Positions 40,521-50,365 of a stretch of 64,000 nt of DNA are shown here, one piece after another (position 1 is the stretch's first letter; each line of letters opens with the position of its first letter). A program made the position numbers and the translations under genes. The DNA is taken from the NCBI RefSeq assembly GCF_001278805.1, contig NZ_CP012602.1, forward strand, positions 1,952,001 through 2,016,000, in the 5' to 3' direction. The notes below the pieces were generated by a model. That model was not told the DNA's origin. It ran no database searches and saw nothing but the letters and a program-made list of their open reading frames with translations. Source of the stretch: Bacillus sp. FJAT-18017. Lineage in GTDB: Bacteria > Bacillota > Bacilli > Bacillales > Cytobacillaceae.

Positions 40521-41632
40521 ACAAAATAAATGGACATGAAATTATTCAACTGCTCGAAACCTTCTCTCCGAAGGAATACGCGGTAGAGGGAGATAAAATT
40601 GGCCTTCAAATAGGACAATTAAATCGGCCAGTTAAAGGGGTGCTGGTTACACTGGACCTGACAGAGGCAGTTGTTGATGAAGCTATTAGCAAACAGGTAC
40701 AGCTAATCATTGCACACCATCCGCCGATTTATCGTCCGCTGGCAAAGCTTGCAACAGACACAGTCCCAGGAAGAATGATCGAGAAGTTGATTAAGCATGA
40801 CATTTCGGTGTATGCAGCCCATACGAATCTAGATGTGGCCAAGGGCGGAGTGAATGATATGCTTGCTGATTCTCTCAACCTTAAGGATACAGAGATACTA
40901 TCACCGACCTATGAAGAAAAACTGCAAAAGATTGTTGTTTATGTTCCGCTAGAGGATGCCGAAAGGGTGAGGGATGCACTTGGAAAAGCAGGCGCAGGCG
41001 CAATCGGTAATTACTCTCACTGTTCGTTCTCTTCGAATGGTACTGGCCGATTCCTTCCGGGAGAGAATACGAACCCTCATATAGGGAAGCAGGGGCAGCT
41101 TGAGAAAGTTGAAGAAGTAAGGGTTGAGACGGTTGTTCCATCCCGGCTTGCGAGGAAGGCTGTTACAGCGATGCTTAAGGCTCACCCTTATGAAGAACCA
41201 GCCTATGATGTTTATCCTCTTGAGAATCAGGGGGAGATACTCGGGCTTGGCAGGATTGGGACGATTGAAGAGATGACTCTTGCCGAGTTTGCTGAAAAAG
41301 TAAAGAAAGATTTTGAGGTTGAAGCTGTACGGGTTGTTGGAGACTTGACTTCAAAAGTAAAAAAAGTTGCTGTCCTAGGCGGGGACGGAAATAAATACTT
41401 TTCTCAGGCAAAACGAAAGGGAGCCGACGTATATGTGACAGGGGATATTTATTTCCATGTAGCTCACGATGCTTTAATGCTTGGCCTTAATATGGTTGAC
41501 CCTGGGCATATCGCTGAGAAGATCATGAAAAAGGGCCTTGCCTCCGTATTGAGCAAGAAGTGTGACGAAGCTGGCTTCGATGTTGAAGTTTTGGCATCTC
41601 AAATTGATACGAATCCATTCAAAACCATATAA
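40517..41632 (+). CDS. yqfO: Nif3-like dinuclear metal centre protein YqfO
   Basis: A 371-residue member of the NIF3/DUF34 family (also annotated as GTP cyclohydrolase I type 2 homologue). Metal-binding residues lie in IAHHPPIYR near 65-73 and in the C-terminal DIYFHVAHDA; the middle inserts a PII-like domain (about 130-230), as in Bacillus YqfO. The true reaction is unknown. The GTG start overlaps the trmK stop, behind AGGAGG, so the two are coupled. Confidence 0.92.
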   Translation: MNKINGHEIIQLLETFSPKEYAVEGDKIGLQIGQLNRPVKGVLVTLDLTEAVVDEAISKQVQLIIAHHPPIYRPLAKLATDTVPGRMIEKLIKHDISVYAAHTNLDVAKGGVNDMLADSLNLKDTEILSPTYEEKLQKIVVYVPLEDAERVRDALGKAGAGAIGNYSHCSFSSNGTGRFLPGENTNPHIGKQGQLEKVEEVRVETVVPSRLARKAVTAMLKAHPYEEPAYDVYPLENQGEILGLGRIGTIEEMTLAEFAEKVKKDFEVEAVRVVGDLTSKVKKVAVLGGDGNKYFSQAKRKGADVYVTGDIYFHVAHDALMLGLNMVDPGHIAEKIMKKGLASVLSKKCDEAGFDVEVLASQIDTNPFKTI

Positions 41633-41661
41633 AGGCAGCTGCGGTTTCTGAAGGTTAACAG

Positions 41662-41695
41662 AAAAAAATCCGGCCAGTGGCAGCCGGATTTTTTT
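41662..41695. terminator. bidirectional terminator between yqfO and ispH
   Basis: AAAAAAATCCGGC (41662-41674) pairs perfectly with GCCGGATTTTTTT (41683-41695), giving a T tract on both strands for the convergent genes. Confidence 0.95.
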
Positions 41696-42652
41696 CTATT
41701 TTTGCACCTCAGCCTTTTTGACCTTCGGCAGGATTTTTGAAAGAGGTACCTTTTTCTTTCGTTCCCATGTAGCTGGGTTTTCAGGGTCAAACTGGTCAAG
41801 GAACATAATGACTTCTTTTGTTATAGGCGTCGGGGTCGATGCGCCAGAAGTGACGGCAACCGTTTCAGCACCTTTTAGCCATTCAAGGTCAAGCTCGGAG
41901 ATATCGGCAATCCTATAGGCTTTTGTATCGGCAATTTCTTGCGATACCTGGGCAAGCCTGTTGGAGTTATTGCTTTTCGGATCTCCGACAACAATCAACA
42001 CATCCGCTTCACCAGCCTGCTGGGCGACAGCCTCCTGCCTTACTTGGGTCGCCATGCAAATTTCCTTATGGACTTCGGCATGGGGATACTTCTCTTTTAC
42101 TCTCTTCATAATAACGGAAACATCCCATTGGCTCATTGTCGTCTGGTTGGTTACGATTATTTTATCGTGGTGTAAATTAAGAGCATTAACATCCTCTTCT
42201 GTTTCGACAAGATGGACAACTCCCGGAGCGGCAACGCCTACCGCGCCTTCTGGTTCAGGATGGCCTTTTTTACCGATGTAAACCACCTTAAAGCCTTCAG
42301 CTTCTTTTTCCCGGATTAAGTCGTGGGTCTTGGTTACATCCGGACAGGTCGCATCAATGGTAACGAGGCCTTTCTCCTTTGCAAGGGTGCGGACCTCTGG
42401 CGAAATGCCGTGTGCTGTAAAAATAACGGTGCCTTTGTCAACCTTCTCGAGAATTTCCTTTCGGTTGCTTCCATCAAGGGTAATAATGCCTTCCTCCGCA
42501 AATGCGTCGGTCACATGCTTATTATGAACAATCATCCCAAGGATGTAGATAGGGCGTGGTAATGTTTTGTCGAGTGCCGCATTCCGGGCGATAACCATGG
42601 CATCAACAACACCATAACAATAGCCTCGCGGCGAAATTTTTATAACCTTCAT
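41696..42652 (-). CDS. ispH: 4-hydroxy-3-methylbut-2-enyl diphosphate reductase
   Basis: The last enzyme of the MEP pathway, forming IPP and DMAPP with a Fe-S cluster. The protein is 318 residues; the three cluster Cys are in GYCYG near 12, DATCPDV near 100 and ICMATQVRQ near 200, and the active-site TSGASTP segment is present near 268. The ATG follows GGAGGGG. Together with ispG at 50.6 kb it shows that the organism makes isoprenoids by the MEP route. Confidence 0.97.
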   Translation of the reverse strand: MKVIKISPRGYCYGVVDAMVIARNAALDKTLPRPIYILGMIVHNKHVTDAFAEEGIITLDGSNRKEILEKVDKGTVIFTAHGISPEVRTLAKEKGLVTIDATCPDVTKTHDLIREKEAEGFKVVYIGKKGHPEPEGAVGVAAPGVVHLVETEEDVNALNLHHDKIIVTNQTTMSQWDVSVIMKRVKEKYPHAEVHKEICMATQVRQEAVAQQAGEADVLIVVGDPKSNNSNRLAQVSQEIADTKAYRIADISELDLEWLKGAETVAVTSGASTPTPITKEVIMFLDQFDPENPATWERKKKVPLSKILPKVKKAEVQK

Positions 42653-42910
42653 TAAAAAAGCCCCTCCTGGTTAGGTTAGACTTGCTATACCTTCTTATTA
42701 TATAGGTAATTATAATATGTTCAAAGTGAAAAATCTCACATCAAAAAATGGATGCAGGTTTACCGGGAAATTTAACGAACAATATTCTTTAAAATTGAAA
42801 GAGATTAAAAGCTGCGGAGAACTAGTTATCCAAAGCTAATAAGGAAATTTAGACGTATGAAGGCTATAAGCCCAAAGTGGCGGGTAGGAAATATGCTGTC
42901 ATAAATATGT

Positions 42911-42934
42911 AAAAAGGTGCCATACAGCACCTTT
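42911..42934 (-). terminator. terminator of the YqfQ-like gene
   Basis: AAAGGTGC (42913-42920) pairs with GCACCTTT (42927-42934); on the minus strand the stem is followed by TTTTT. The rest of the 284-base gap to ispH shows no gene. Confidence 0.85.
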
Positions 42935-42936
42935 CT

Positions 42937-43569
42937 TTAAAAAAATAATTTTGGCCGGCTTCTGTCATCGTCAACCCTGTTTGGCCTTCTAATCCATCCG
43001 CCCCGTTGTGGAGGAGCTGGATGGCCATGGCCATCGCTGGACTCTTCTATATCCTTTGGTATTTCATTTTCCTTTAAAGGATGCGATTCAACCCTTTTCT
43101 TTTTTTGATGGGGCTCGTTTTTGGGTGTTTCATCGCCATCTGTATTTTTTAAGCCACGATAAAGTTTCCACATTGATGGAAGGTTTTTAATAATTGGGCC
43201 ATATTGTTCGATTAATGGACCGAACGATTGTGCTGTCTGGATAACGTTCTGTGTATTGGCAAGGAAGCTGTTGATTGCTTCAGGGTTGCTAAGTGTCTTC
43301 AGAAAGGACCCTGATTGTGTGTTGCCGGCCGCGGATACCATATTCCTAGTGGAACCCTGTCCTCCTCCTGATTTACCGAGCAGCCTTGAAAGCAATCCTC
43401 CTCCTCCTCTGCGTCCCTGGGGACCTTGGTGCCGTCCTGGAGACATAGAGCCCATGAAAGGCGACGGAGGGCCATTAAAGCCGCGTGCAGGGCCGAAAGG
43501 ATGTCTCCCGGGTCCCATAAATGGCCGGTTCATTCCTCCCTGCCTATTCATTGGCGGGAATGGTGGCAT
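42937..43569 (-). CDS. yqfQ: YqfQ family (VrrA-like) protein
   Basis: A 210-residue protein with a Pro/Gly/Arg-rich, probably disordered N-terminus (PPFPPMNRQGG, then GGGGLLSRLLG), a central helical part (about 90-135, TAQSFGPLIEQYGPIIKNLPS) and a basic, Pro-rich tail. This fits the YqfQ/VrrA proteins of Bacillus, found between ispH and cshB; VrrA may be spore-associated, but its function is not known. The ATG at 43569 follows GAGAGGAG; a GTG or ATG six codons upstream is less likely. Confidence 0.8.
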   Translation of the reverse strand: MPPFPPMNRQGGMNRPFMGPGRHPFGPARGFNGPPSPFMGSMSPGRHQGPQGRRGGGGLLSRLLGKSGGGQGSTRNMVSAAGNTQSGSFLKTLSNPEAINSFLANTQNVIQTAQSFGPLIEQYGPIIKNLPSMWKLYRGLKNTDGDETPKNEPHQKKKRVESHPLKENEIPKDIEESSDGHGHPAPPQRGGWIRRPNRVDDDRSRPKLFF

Positions 43570-43830
43570 GTTCTTAACTCCTCTCAAAAGTTATTTCCTC
43601 TTTTTAAAATATGCAGGATCGCCATTTATGTTATGCTTTTGATGATTCTTTGCCTTTTTGCACCGTATCTCTAAAAAACGGATTAGTAAAACAAGAACCT
43701 TTGTTATTGCATAACCCTTCATGAAAGTAAGTCTTTAGGCAAATCATAATAATAAGTGGCTTTACATTTGAATCTTTACTATAATAACAGGATGGGCAGA
43801 GTTCCATAACCGAATATAAGGAGCCTGAAA

Positions 43831-45141
43831 ATGAGCGGAAACCAATTTAATCAATTTAATTTAAAGCCTTTTTTAATAAAATCAGTCGAATCTTTAGGAT
43901 TCACAAAGCCAACTGAAATACAAGAGCAAATGATACCTGCAGCCTTAAAGGGAGCAAGTGCAATTGGTCAGTCAAGGACCGGTACAGGAAAGACACACTC
44001 CTACTTGCTGCCAATCCTTGAACATCTTGAACCTGGACGCCAGGAGGTTCAAGCAGTCATTACAGCGCCCACAAGGGAACTGGCTAGTCAGATATATCAG
44101 CAATTCCTTAAAGCAGCAGAACATTATGAAGGCCCGGAAACAATCGTTGTCCGTAATTATATTGGGGGTACCGATAAGCAAAAGTCGATTGAAAAGCTTA
44201 AGATTCAGCCACATATTGTAGTGGGGACGCCTTCAAGGATTCACGCGCTTATTGAGGACCAAGCACTATTTGTTCATACAGCCAAAACATTGGTGGTTGA
44301 TGAAGCTGACTTAATGCTCGATATGGGATTCCTTGAGGATGTCGACAGAATTGCTTCCAGAATGCCAGAGAAGCTGCAAATGCTTGTATTTTCTGCAACG
44401 ATACCGGAGAAACTTAAGCCATTTCTAAAAAAATACATGGAAAATCCAAAGTACATCCATATAGATCCAAAGAAAAAAGCTGCTGAAAATCTTGAACACC
44501 TTCTATTGCCTTCGAGGCATAAAAACAAGAAAGAAATTGTATTTAATGTTCTTCAAGCGTTTAACCCTTATCTCGCCATTGTTTTTACCAACACAAAGAA
44601 AATGGCCGATGAGGTTGCAGATTTCCTAATTGGAAAAGGCTTGAAGGTTGGAAGGGTCCACGGAGATCTTCCACCGCGTGAACGAAAAAAGATGATGAAA
44701 CAGATTCAGGACCTGGAGTATCAATATATAGTTGCGACAGACCTCGCAGCCAGGGGTATTGATATAGAAGGGGTCAGCCATGTCATTAATTATGAGTTGC
44801 CAAGCGATCTCGATTTTTATGTTCATAGGGTGGGAAGAACCGCAAGAGCTAATTTTTCCGGCACAGCCTTGACTGTCTATGATACGTCAGATGAAGATGC
44901 GCTGAATAGGCTTGAGAAAATGGGAATTGGATTCAAGCATGTTGACTTTGGCAAAGACGGGCTTGTCGAAATTGCCAACCGAAATAAGCGGAAGACACGT
45001 AAGCGGCAGGAAGACGAAGTCGATAAAATGGCCAAAGCAATTGTAAAAGCACCAAAGAAAGTTAAGCCAGGATATAAAAAGAAAATCAATCAAGAAATTG
45101 CCAAAGTCAGGAAACGCCAGAATAAAATGAAGAAAAAATAA
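43831..45141 (+). CDS. cshB: DEAD-box RNA helicase CshB
   Basis: An ATP-dependent RNA helicase linked to cold growth and ribosome assembly. The protein is 436 residues with the full motif set: Q-motif, [10 protein letters not shown] (motif I), PTRELASQ (Ia), VDEADLML (II, the DEAD box), SAT (III), ARGIDIEG and HRVGRTAR (VI). The tail is very rich in Lys and Arg, which fits RNA binding. The ATG follows AAGGAGCC. It lies before nfo, as yqfR-yqfS in B. subtilis. Confidence 0.96.
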   Translation: MSGNQFNQFNLKPFLIKSVESLGFTKPTEIQEQMIPAALKGASAIGQSRTGTGKTHSYLLPILEHLEPGRQEVQAVITAPTRELASQIYQQFLKAAEHYEGPETIVVRNYIGGTDKQKSIEKLKIQPHIVVGTPSRIHALIEDQALFVHTAKTLVVDEADLMLDMGFLEDVDRIASRMPEKLQMLVFSATIPEKLKPFLKKYMENPKYIHIDPKKKAAENLEHLLLPSRHKNKKEIVFNVLQAFNPYLAIVFTNTKKMADEVADFLIGKGLKVGRVHGDLPPRERKKMMKQIQDLEYQYIVATDLAARGIDIEGVSHVINYELPSDLDFYVHRVGRTARANFSGTALTVYDTSDEDALNRLEKMGIGFKHVDFGKDGLVEIANRNKRKTRKRQEDEVDKMAKAIVKAPKKVKPGYKKKINQEIAKVRKRQNKMKKK

Positions 45142-45179
45142 CGGCTGGTTTGTACTGCCGCAAGAAGGAGAAGGGGAAG

Positions 45180-46073
45180 ATGTTGAAAATTGGTTCTCAC
45201 GTATCAATGAGCGGCAAGGAGATGCTGCTTGCCGCGAGCAAGGAAGCCGTCTCCTATGGCTCCAATACTTTTATGATTTATACAGGTGCACCTCAAAATA
45301 CAAGAAGAAAGAAAATCGAGGACCTGAACATTGAGGCAGGCAGACGGCATATGGCGGAGCATGGAATCGAAGAAATCATTGTGCACGCTCCCTACATTAT
45401 TAATATTGGGAATACAACAAATCCTGCAACATTCGAACTTGGGGTGAACTTCCTGCGTTCTGAACTAGATAGAACTGAAGCAATTGGTGCCAGGCAGATT
45501 GTTCTTCATCCTGGAGCCCATGTTGGAGCTGGGACGGAAGCTGGAATAAAAAAGATAGTAGAAGGCCTGAATGAGGTTTTGACTGGAAAAGAAAACGTTC
45601 AGGTAGCTTTGGAAACAATGGCAGGGAAGGGCTCGGAATGCGGAAAGAATTTTGAGGAATTGGCGATGATCATCGACGGCGTAAATTACAGCGACCGAAT
45701 TTCTGTTTGCTTTGATACTTGCCATACTCATGATGCCGGATATGATATTGTTCATGACTTTGATGGAGTCCTTGATGAGTTTGATAAAATTGTCGGAATT
45801 GACAGGCTGAAGGTGCTCCATATCAATGATAGCAAAAATGCTGTCGGCATGAGGAAAGACCGCCATGAAAATATTGGCTTTGGCCATATCGGCTTTGATG
45901 CAATCAGCTATATTGTCCACCATCCACAGCTTATGTCGGTTCCTAAAATCCTCGAAACTCCGTATGTCGGGGAAGATAAGAAAAATCAAAAGCCGCCTTA
46001 TAAGCATGAAATTGATATGTTGCGTAACAAAATCTTTGACCCAAGCCTTAAAGGTGAAGTTACCCTGGCATAG
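45180..46073 (+). CDS. nfo: endonuclease IV
   Basis: A zinc-dependent AP endonuclease of base-excision repair that cuts 5' of abasic sites. The protein is 297 residues, a TIM barrel with metal-ligand motifs [32 protein letters not shown] and HINDSKN. The ATG at 45180 follows AAGAAGGAGAAGGGG; an upstream in-frame ATG at 45150 would include that site. A type I repeat begins 4 bases after the stop codon. Confidence 0.97.
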   Translation: MLKIGSHVSMSGKEMLLAASKEAVSYGSNTFMIYTGAPQNTRRKKIEDLNIEAGRRHMAEHGIEEIIVHAPYIINIGNTTNPATFELGVNFLRSELDRTEAIGARQIVLHPGAHVGAGTEAGIKKIVEGLNEVLTGKENVQVALETMAGKGSECGKNFEELAMIIDGVNYSDRISVCFDTCHTHDAGYDIVHDFDGVLDEFDKIVGIDRLKVLHINDSKNAVGMRKDRHENIGFGHIGFDAISYIVHHPQLMSVPKILETPYVGEDKKNQKPPYKHEIDMLRNKIFDPSLKGEVTLA

Positions 46074-46076
46074 CAA

Positions 46077-46223
46077 GAAAAGCGCAAGCGCCTCGGTCAG
46101 CGACGTATGGACTGGAGGGCCTCGAAGGAGATAAAGGAAACACGATAAGCGCAAGCGAATCGATGTTGACTTATCGTAACGAGGGGACCGAAGTACACTA
46201 GGCGCTAGGCGCTGGAGCTAGAC
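46077..46223. repeat. dispersed element, type I (inverted copy)
   Basis: It starts GAAAAGCGCAAGCGCCT and ends GGCGCTGGAGCTAGAC, the reverse complement of the ends seen at 27431 and 50406. It contains ACGATAAGCGCAAGCGAATC and internal short inverted repeats. The 147-base copy begins 4 bases after nfo. Confidence 0.85.
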
Positions 46224-46234
46224 AATTTTAGAAG

Positions 46235-46265
46235 AGCCTCCTTGGACACTTCAAGGAGGCTTTTC
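46235..46265. terminator. terminator between nfo and yqfT
   Basis: AGCCTCCTTG (46235-46244) pairs perfectly with CAAGGAGGCT (46252-46261), then TTTTCT on the plus strand; it may also serve the convergent gene. Confidence 0.85.
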
Positions 46266-46269
46266 TACG

Positions 46270-46527
46270 TCATGATTTTGTAAATTGCAAGAACAACTTG
46301 TTTACTTCCCTAGCTGTTTCAGGTCCAGCGATTCTGGCGATTTCCTTAATAATTGCAGTCCGCTCGGCGCTGTCAAATATATTAATCTGCCTGCCCCGTA
46401 AGTATTTGGCAATTTGGTCTGCCTGCTTTTGATTAATCGAAATACCGAACTGATTGGCATAGTTTAATAATTCTCTGTCGGTAATCGTATTTATTTTATG
46501 GTTTATTATATTTTCGAACAGTTTCAT
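46270..46527 (-). CDS. yqfT: YqfT family protein (DUF2624)
   Basis: An 85-residue, mostly helical protein (MKLFENIINHKINTITDREL). It matches the small YqfT/DUF2624 family found between nfo and the zinc genes in Bacillus; its function is not known. The ATG at 46527 follows GGGGAG with 8 bases spacing; two further in-frame starts at 46533 and 46536 overlap that site. Confidence 0.8.
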   Translation of the reverse strand: MKLFENIINHKINTITDRELLNYANQFGISINQKQADQIAKYLRGRQINIFDSAERTAIIKEIARIAGPETAREVNKLFLQFTKS

Positions 46528-46615
46528 TCTCATCACTCCCCTTTCTTACTGTATGAGCAACTTCCCGAAACAGTGCCAAATAATTGTTAAATCAACAGCT
46601 ATAAAGGAGAATAAC

Positions 46616-46644
46616 TTTACAATCTGTTAGCGCTGGGGTATACT
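46616..46644 (+). promoter_or_regulatory. promoter of znuC-znuB-zur
   Basis: TTTACA (46616-46621), 17 bases, TATACT (46639-46644), about 57 bases before znuC. Confidence 0.7.
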
Positions 46645-46653
46645 ACAAAACGT

Positions 46654-46680
46654 AAATCGGAATCATTCTTAAAATGATTC
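46654..46680 (+). promoter_or_regulatory. candidate Zur operator
   Basis: AAATCGGAATCATT begins at 46654 and includes GAATCATT (46660-46667), which pairs with AATGATTC (46673-46680) across 5 bases. The AATCGnAATCATT half resembles Fur/Zur-family boxes. It sits just after the predicted transcription start, where repressor binding would block the operon when zinc is ample. Confidence 0.55.
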
Positions 46681-46701
46681 ATGAATGATAGGTGAATTTA
46701 T

Positions 46702-47478
46702 ATGGCAAATGTGCCTGCAGTTGAAATTACTGGATTATCTTTTCAATATGAAAGAGAAAAAGTTCTTGAAGATATCAATCTTTCCGTTCCTAAAGGAGCG
46801 TTCCTCGGTATCGTTGGTCCAAATGGATCCGGGAAGTCGACTTTGCTTAAGCTGATTCTCGGGCTGTTGAAAACACAAACTGGGGAAATTAAACTTTTTG
46901 GCGAGCCGATTGGCATATTCAAAAGTTGGGAAAAGATAGGCTACGTTTCCCAAAAAGCAAATTCCTTTAATACCGGCTTTCCTGCTACTGTACAGGAAGT
47001 TGTTTCTAGCGGGCTTACACGAAAAATTGGGTTGTTCCGTTTTATGAAGGCAACAGAAAAAGAGAAGGTTAGGGAGGCGCTCGAATCTGTTGGAATGGCC
47101 GAATTTGCCGACAAAAACATAGGCGAGCTATCAGGGGGGCAGCAACAAAGGGTTTTTATCGCCCGGGCCCTGGTAAGCGAACCAGAGCTGCTAATCCTTG
47201 ATGAACCAACGGTAGGTGTTGACCAAAAGCAGGAAGGTATTTTCTATTCAATGCTTGAAAGCCTCAATAAAAAGGCCGGCATTACGCTTCTGCTAGTTAC
47301 TCACGATATAGGGACCGTCTCTCAGGCTGTAACTCATGTTGCTTGTTTGAATAAACATCTTCATTTCCACGGCCAAGCTTCGGAATTCGAAAATATGGCC
47401 CAAAATGGATTATCAGAATTGTATGGGTATGATGTTCACCATCTAAGCCATCATCACCATGGGGAGGATGGAAAATGA
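46702..47478 (+). CDS. znuC: zinc ABC transporter ATP-binding protein
   Basis: The ATPase of a high-affinity zinc (possibly manganese) importer. The protein is 258 residues with Walker A GPNGSGKST, signature LSGGQQQR, Walker B LLILDEP and the switch His in VTHD. The C-terminus is His-rich ([13 protein letters not shown]), which suggests metal binding. The zur gene in the same operon supports zinc as substrate. No solute-binding protein gene is next to it, so it must be encoded elsewhere. The start ATG follows ATAGGTGA. Confidence 0.9.
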   Translation: MANVPAVEITGLSFQYEREKVLEDINLSVPKGAFLGIVGPNGSGKSTLLKLILGLLKTQTGEIKLFGEPIGIFKSWEKIGYVSQKANSFNTGFPATVQEVVSSGLTRKIGLFRFMKATEKEKVREALESVGMAEFADKNIGELSGGQQQRVFIARALVSEPELLILDEPTVGVDQKQEGIFYSMLESLNKKAGITLLLVTHDIGTVSQAVTHVACLNKHLHFHGQASEFENMAQNGLSELYGYDVHHLSHHHHGEDGK

Positions 47479-48347
47479 TTAGCAGCATATTTCAATATGA
47501 ATTTCTTCAAAATGCATTTATTTCAGGTGCCCTGATAGGTTTCATTGCTCCTTTACTCGGGGTTTTTATTGTTGTAAGGCGGCTATCGCTAATATCGGAT
47601 GCATTAAGCCATGTAACTCTTTCGGGTATTGCCGCGAGCCTGCTACTCGAAAAAAAGCTTGGTCTTGCTGGTGCTATTAACCCGCTCTATATGGGAATGG
47701 CCTTTTCAGTAGGCGGAGCGCTGTTCATTGAAAAACTGAGAGCGGTATATAAACATTATCAAGAGCTGGCAATTCCGATTATCCTCTCAGGCGGTATTGG
47801 CCTCGGAGTTATTTTTATTTCATTAGCAGATGGTTTTAATGCAGACTTGTTTGGCTATCTTTTCGGCAGTGTCACTGCTGTTAGTAGAACAGACGTATTC
47901 ATTATTGGATTTATCGCTGTCATTGTTGTTTTGGCGATCATCCTTCTTTATAAAGAGCTTTTCCTGCTTTCGTTTGATGAGGACTATGCAAAGGCATCAG
48001 GAATACCAGCCAAAGCGATTCATTTTATCTTTATTGTCATGGTAGCTTTAGTAATAGCCGCTTCAATGCGGATTGTCGGGGTATTGCTCGTGTCATCCCT
48101 GATGACCCTCCCAGTAGCGGCAAGTATGAGGATTGCAAAAGGATTTAAACAGTCCATATACCTTTCAATAGTATTTGGTGAGCTTTCTGTTATTGGCGGA
48201 TTGTTTGCCGCTTACTATCTTGACTTGGCTCCTGGCGGTACTATAGTTTTGCTGGCTATATTGATTCTTTTATTCGCGATACTTTATAAGAAAGTCGGTT
48301 TTAATTTGCAAGCCGGCCGAAAGGGGTATAGGAATGAACGTACATGA
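47475..48347 (+). CDS. znuB: zinc ABC transporter permease
   Basis: The membrane subunit that pairs with ZnuC. The protein is 290 residues of the ABC-3 family with about eight or nine hydrophobic helices; [19 protein letters not shown] near residue 35 is the family's characteristic conserved region. The ATG overlaps the znuC stop by four bases, behind GGGGAGGATGG. Its end overlaps zur by 14 bases. Confidence 0.93.
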   Translation: MISSIFQYEFLQNAFISGALIGFIAPLLGVFIVVRRLSLISDALSHVTLSGIAASLLLEKKLGLAGAINPLYMGMAFSVGGALFIEKLRAVYKHYQELAIPIILSGGIGLGVIFISLADGFNADLFGYLFGSVTAVSRTDVFIIGFIAVIVVLAIILLYKELFLLSFDEDYAKASGIPAKAIHFIFIVMVALVIAASMRIVGVLLVSSLMTLPVAASMRIAKGFKQSIYLSIVFGELSVIGGLFAAYYLDLAPGGTIVLLAILILLFAILYKKVGFNLQAGRKGYRNERT

Positions 48348-48744
48348 TGCCCTTGATTATCTGAAGGAAAAAGGTTATAAGCATACTGGAAAACGTGAGG
48401 ACATGCTCCATTTGTTTTCGGACAGTGACAAATATTTAACTGCCAAGGATGTTCTGGATTCTTTGAAACAAAACTATCCTGGCCTCAGCTTTGATACCAT
48501 TTATAGAAACTTATCCTTGTTTGTCGAACTGGATATTCTTGAATCAACAGAGCTTTCCGGAGAAAAACATTTTCGCTTTACATGTTCAAGGCATTCCCAT
48601 CACCATCATTTTATTTGCCTTGATTGTGGAAAAACAAAAGAATTAGGGACATGCCCAATGAGTGGATTGAGTGAAGATTTAAAGGGATACGATGTATCAG
48701 GCCATAAGTTCGAAATATATGGGCGCTGCCCCGAATGCGTGTAA
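48334..48744 (+). CDS. zur: zinc uptake repressor Zur (Fur family)
   Basis: A Fur-family metalloregulator that represses zinc import when zinc is bound. The protein is 136 residues: an N-terminal winged helix ([19 protein letters not shown], typical Fur opening) and a dimer domain with a His cluster [13 protein letters not shown] and a second Cys pair GRCPEC that form zinc sites. It is encoded in the same operon it would control, overlapping znuB by 14 bases. Metal specificity (Zur rather than Fur or PerR) is inferred from context and from B. subtilis zur at the same place. Confidence 0.88.
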   Translation: MNVHDALDYLKEKGYKHTGKREDMLHLFSDSDKYLTAKDVLDSLKQNYPGLSFDTIYRNLSLFVELDILESTELSGEKHFRFTCSRHSHHHHFICLDCGKTKELGTCPMSGLSEDLKGYDVSGHKFEIYGRCPECV

Positions 48745-48773
48745 AAAAACAGCCACATCATGGCTGTTTTTTT
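48743..48773. terminator. bidirectional terminator between zur and yqfW
   Basis: AACAGCCA (48748-48755) pairs perfectly with TGGCTGTT (48761-48768), with A and T runs on the two sides, for convergent genes. Confidence 0.92.
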
Positions 48774-48785
48774 CTTTTAAGTAAC

Positions 48786-49355
48786 TTAGATTTTTGATTT
48801 ATTCCAGTTCCTTATCCAGCGATCTGCCTCCTGCCATGTTGCTACCCTGATTACTCCTTCAGGAATGGGATCCCGGTTATACGGGGTATCAAAAAGGATT
48901 ACCGGTATCCCGCACTCTTCATGAATCGCAACTGCATTGTCATGTTTATCCTCGAGAAACAATTCGACTTTATATTTTTTTGCTGTTTCTATTTTATTAT
49001 GAGTCCCGATCAGTTCGATATGGTGATATTCCAATTCATTTAAGGTAAACCATTCTTGCGTAACGTTTAGCAAGTGGGATGCCCTGGCACTAATGAAATA
49101 CAATTCATACTGCTCTTTCCATTTGGAAAGTACTTCTTTTGCCCCTTCTGCCATGGGGGACCCAGCGTAAATTTCTGGTTCTGCCCCTTTAAACCATTGG
49201 GTAAATTCTTCCCGCGACACATCCACAAGATGAAGAAGGTCATATTCTTTTACATCATCCAAAGTAACTTGAATATTAAAATCCCTGTTCATAAATGGCA
49301 AAATGCTCGATGGGCAGGTAACTGTTCCGTCAATATCAATCCCTAATCTTTTCAT
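48786..49355 (-). CDS. yqfW: HAD-family nucleotidase (YqfW)
   Basis: A 189-residue phosphatase of the haloacid-dehalogenase superfamily, 5'(3')-deoxyribonucleotidase type C. The catalytic motif I is DIDGTV at residues 6-11 and the later FISARASH region carries the motif II Ser. The likely substrate is a nucleoside monophosphate, but this is unproven. The ATG follows AAGGAGAT. The position next to zur matches B. subtilis yqfW. Confidence 0.88.
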   Translation of the reverse strand: MKRLGIDIDGTVTCPSSILPFMNRDFNIQVTLDDVKEYDLLHLVDVSREEFTQWFKGAEPEIYAGSPMAEGAKEVLSKWKEQYELYFISARASHLLNVTQEWFTLNELEYHHIELIGTHNKIETAKKYKVELFLEDKHDNAVAIHEECGIPVILFDTPYNRDPIPEGVIRVATWQEADRWIRNWNKSKI

Positions 49356-49499
49356 AAAGCAATCTCCTTCTATTTGTGAGAATCCATGTTCATTTTACCA
49401 AAAAGCTGTGAGAGGTACTCCATACAAAGATTGACATAGTAAAAATCGTATAGCCGTAAACAATAAGAAGGCTCCTACTTTTGAAAGCGAGGGATTCAG

Positions 49500-50339
49500 G
49501 TGGCAGACCAATCCAATAGAAACAACAATCTGCAGCAGCAAGGAAGCAACAGCCAGTCCCGAAACAATTCAAACTACAAAGAGGAAACTTCCTCGGAGCC
49601 CTTTCTTCTGCCTTCACCGCAAGGTTCATCAAACCTGCAGGCGGGCACCGGTACTGGTTCCACTTACCCGGAGACGGCAGGTACTGGTTTAACTGGTATG
49701 ACAACAGGCACGGGTTATACTGACATGAATGCAGGCACCGGCTCGACTTACTCGGAGTCTTCGCGTACTAGTTCTTCTGACATGAATGCAGGCACCGGCT
49801 CGACTTACTCTGAGTCCTCGCGCACTGGTTCTTCTGACATGAATGCAGGCACTGGCTCGACTTACTCGGAGTCCTCGCGTACCGGTTCTTCTGGCATGAG
49901 TGCAGGCACGGGCTCGACTTACACGAAGTCGTCAGGTTCTGGTTCAACTGACATGAATGCAGGTAAAGGTTCAACTTCGGGATATGGTTCATCAAACTTG
50001 CGTACAGGCACTGGTTCAACTACTGTTTCTTCTGGACAAAATGTCAGGGAGGAAACTGCCAGTGAGCTTGCTGCACCAGTTCCTGTAAGGCAGAAGAGAA
50101 ATGAAAATCGCGGGCAGCAAAATAACGCCGGTGAAAACGCAGGTTCCTCGATGCTTGGGTACACTGCATTGGGATTAGCTATTTTGTCGCTGTTCATTTT
50201 GCCAGTTCTGCTGGGAGCAGTGGGGATAGTACTCGGTTTTCTTGCGATGCGCAAAGGGCAGTCAAAGATAGGCGGATGGGCAATCGGTATTGGCGCAGTT
50301 TCACTTATTATCGGGATGTTCATAACACCATTTTTCTGA
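49500..50339 (+). CDS. yqfX: Ser/Thr/Gly-rich repeat protein with C-terminal membrane domain (YqfX-like)
   Basis: A 279-residue protein in two parts. Residues about 1-200 are low complexity, rich in Ser, Thr, Gly and Asn, with four near-identical 19-residue repeats (DMNAGTGSTYSESSRTGSS) from about residue 75 to 150. Residues about 215-279 have two membrane helices (ALGLAILSLFILPVLLGAVG and the last 20 residues) with a GxxxGFLAMRKGQ linker, like the DUF4190 type found in Bacillus YqfX. The start is GTG behind CGAGGG. The function is unknown. The repeat region may be surface-exposed. Confidence 0.75.
   Translation: MADQSNRNNNLQQQGSNSQSRNNSNYKEETSSEPFLLPSPQGSSNLQAGTGTGSTYPETAGTGLTGMTTGTGYTDMNAGTGSTYSESSRTSSSDMNAGTGSTYSESSRTGSSDMNAGTGSTYSESSRTGSSGMSAGTGSTYTKSSGSGSTDMNAGKGSTSGYGSSNLRTGTGSTTVSSGQNVREETASELAAPVPVRQKRNENRGQQNNAGENAGSSMLGYTALGLAILSLFILPVLLGAVGIVLGFLAMRKGQSKIGGWAIGIGAVSLIIGMFITPFF
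49720..49970 (+). repeat. 57-bp coding tandem repeat in the yqfX-like gene
   Basis: Four units of 57 bases (19 codons), each beginning GACATGAATGCAGGCAC or close to it, are nearly identical at DNA level. They mark recent expansion in the disordered region. Confidence 0.9.
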
Positions 50340-50365
50340 TACTTTCAGCCACAGGAGCAAAGAAA

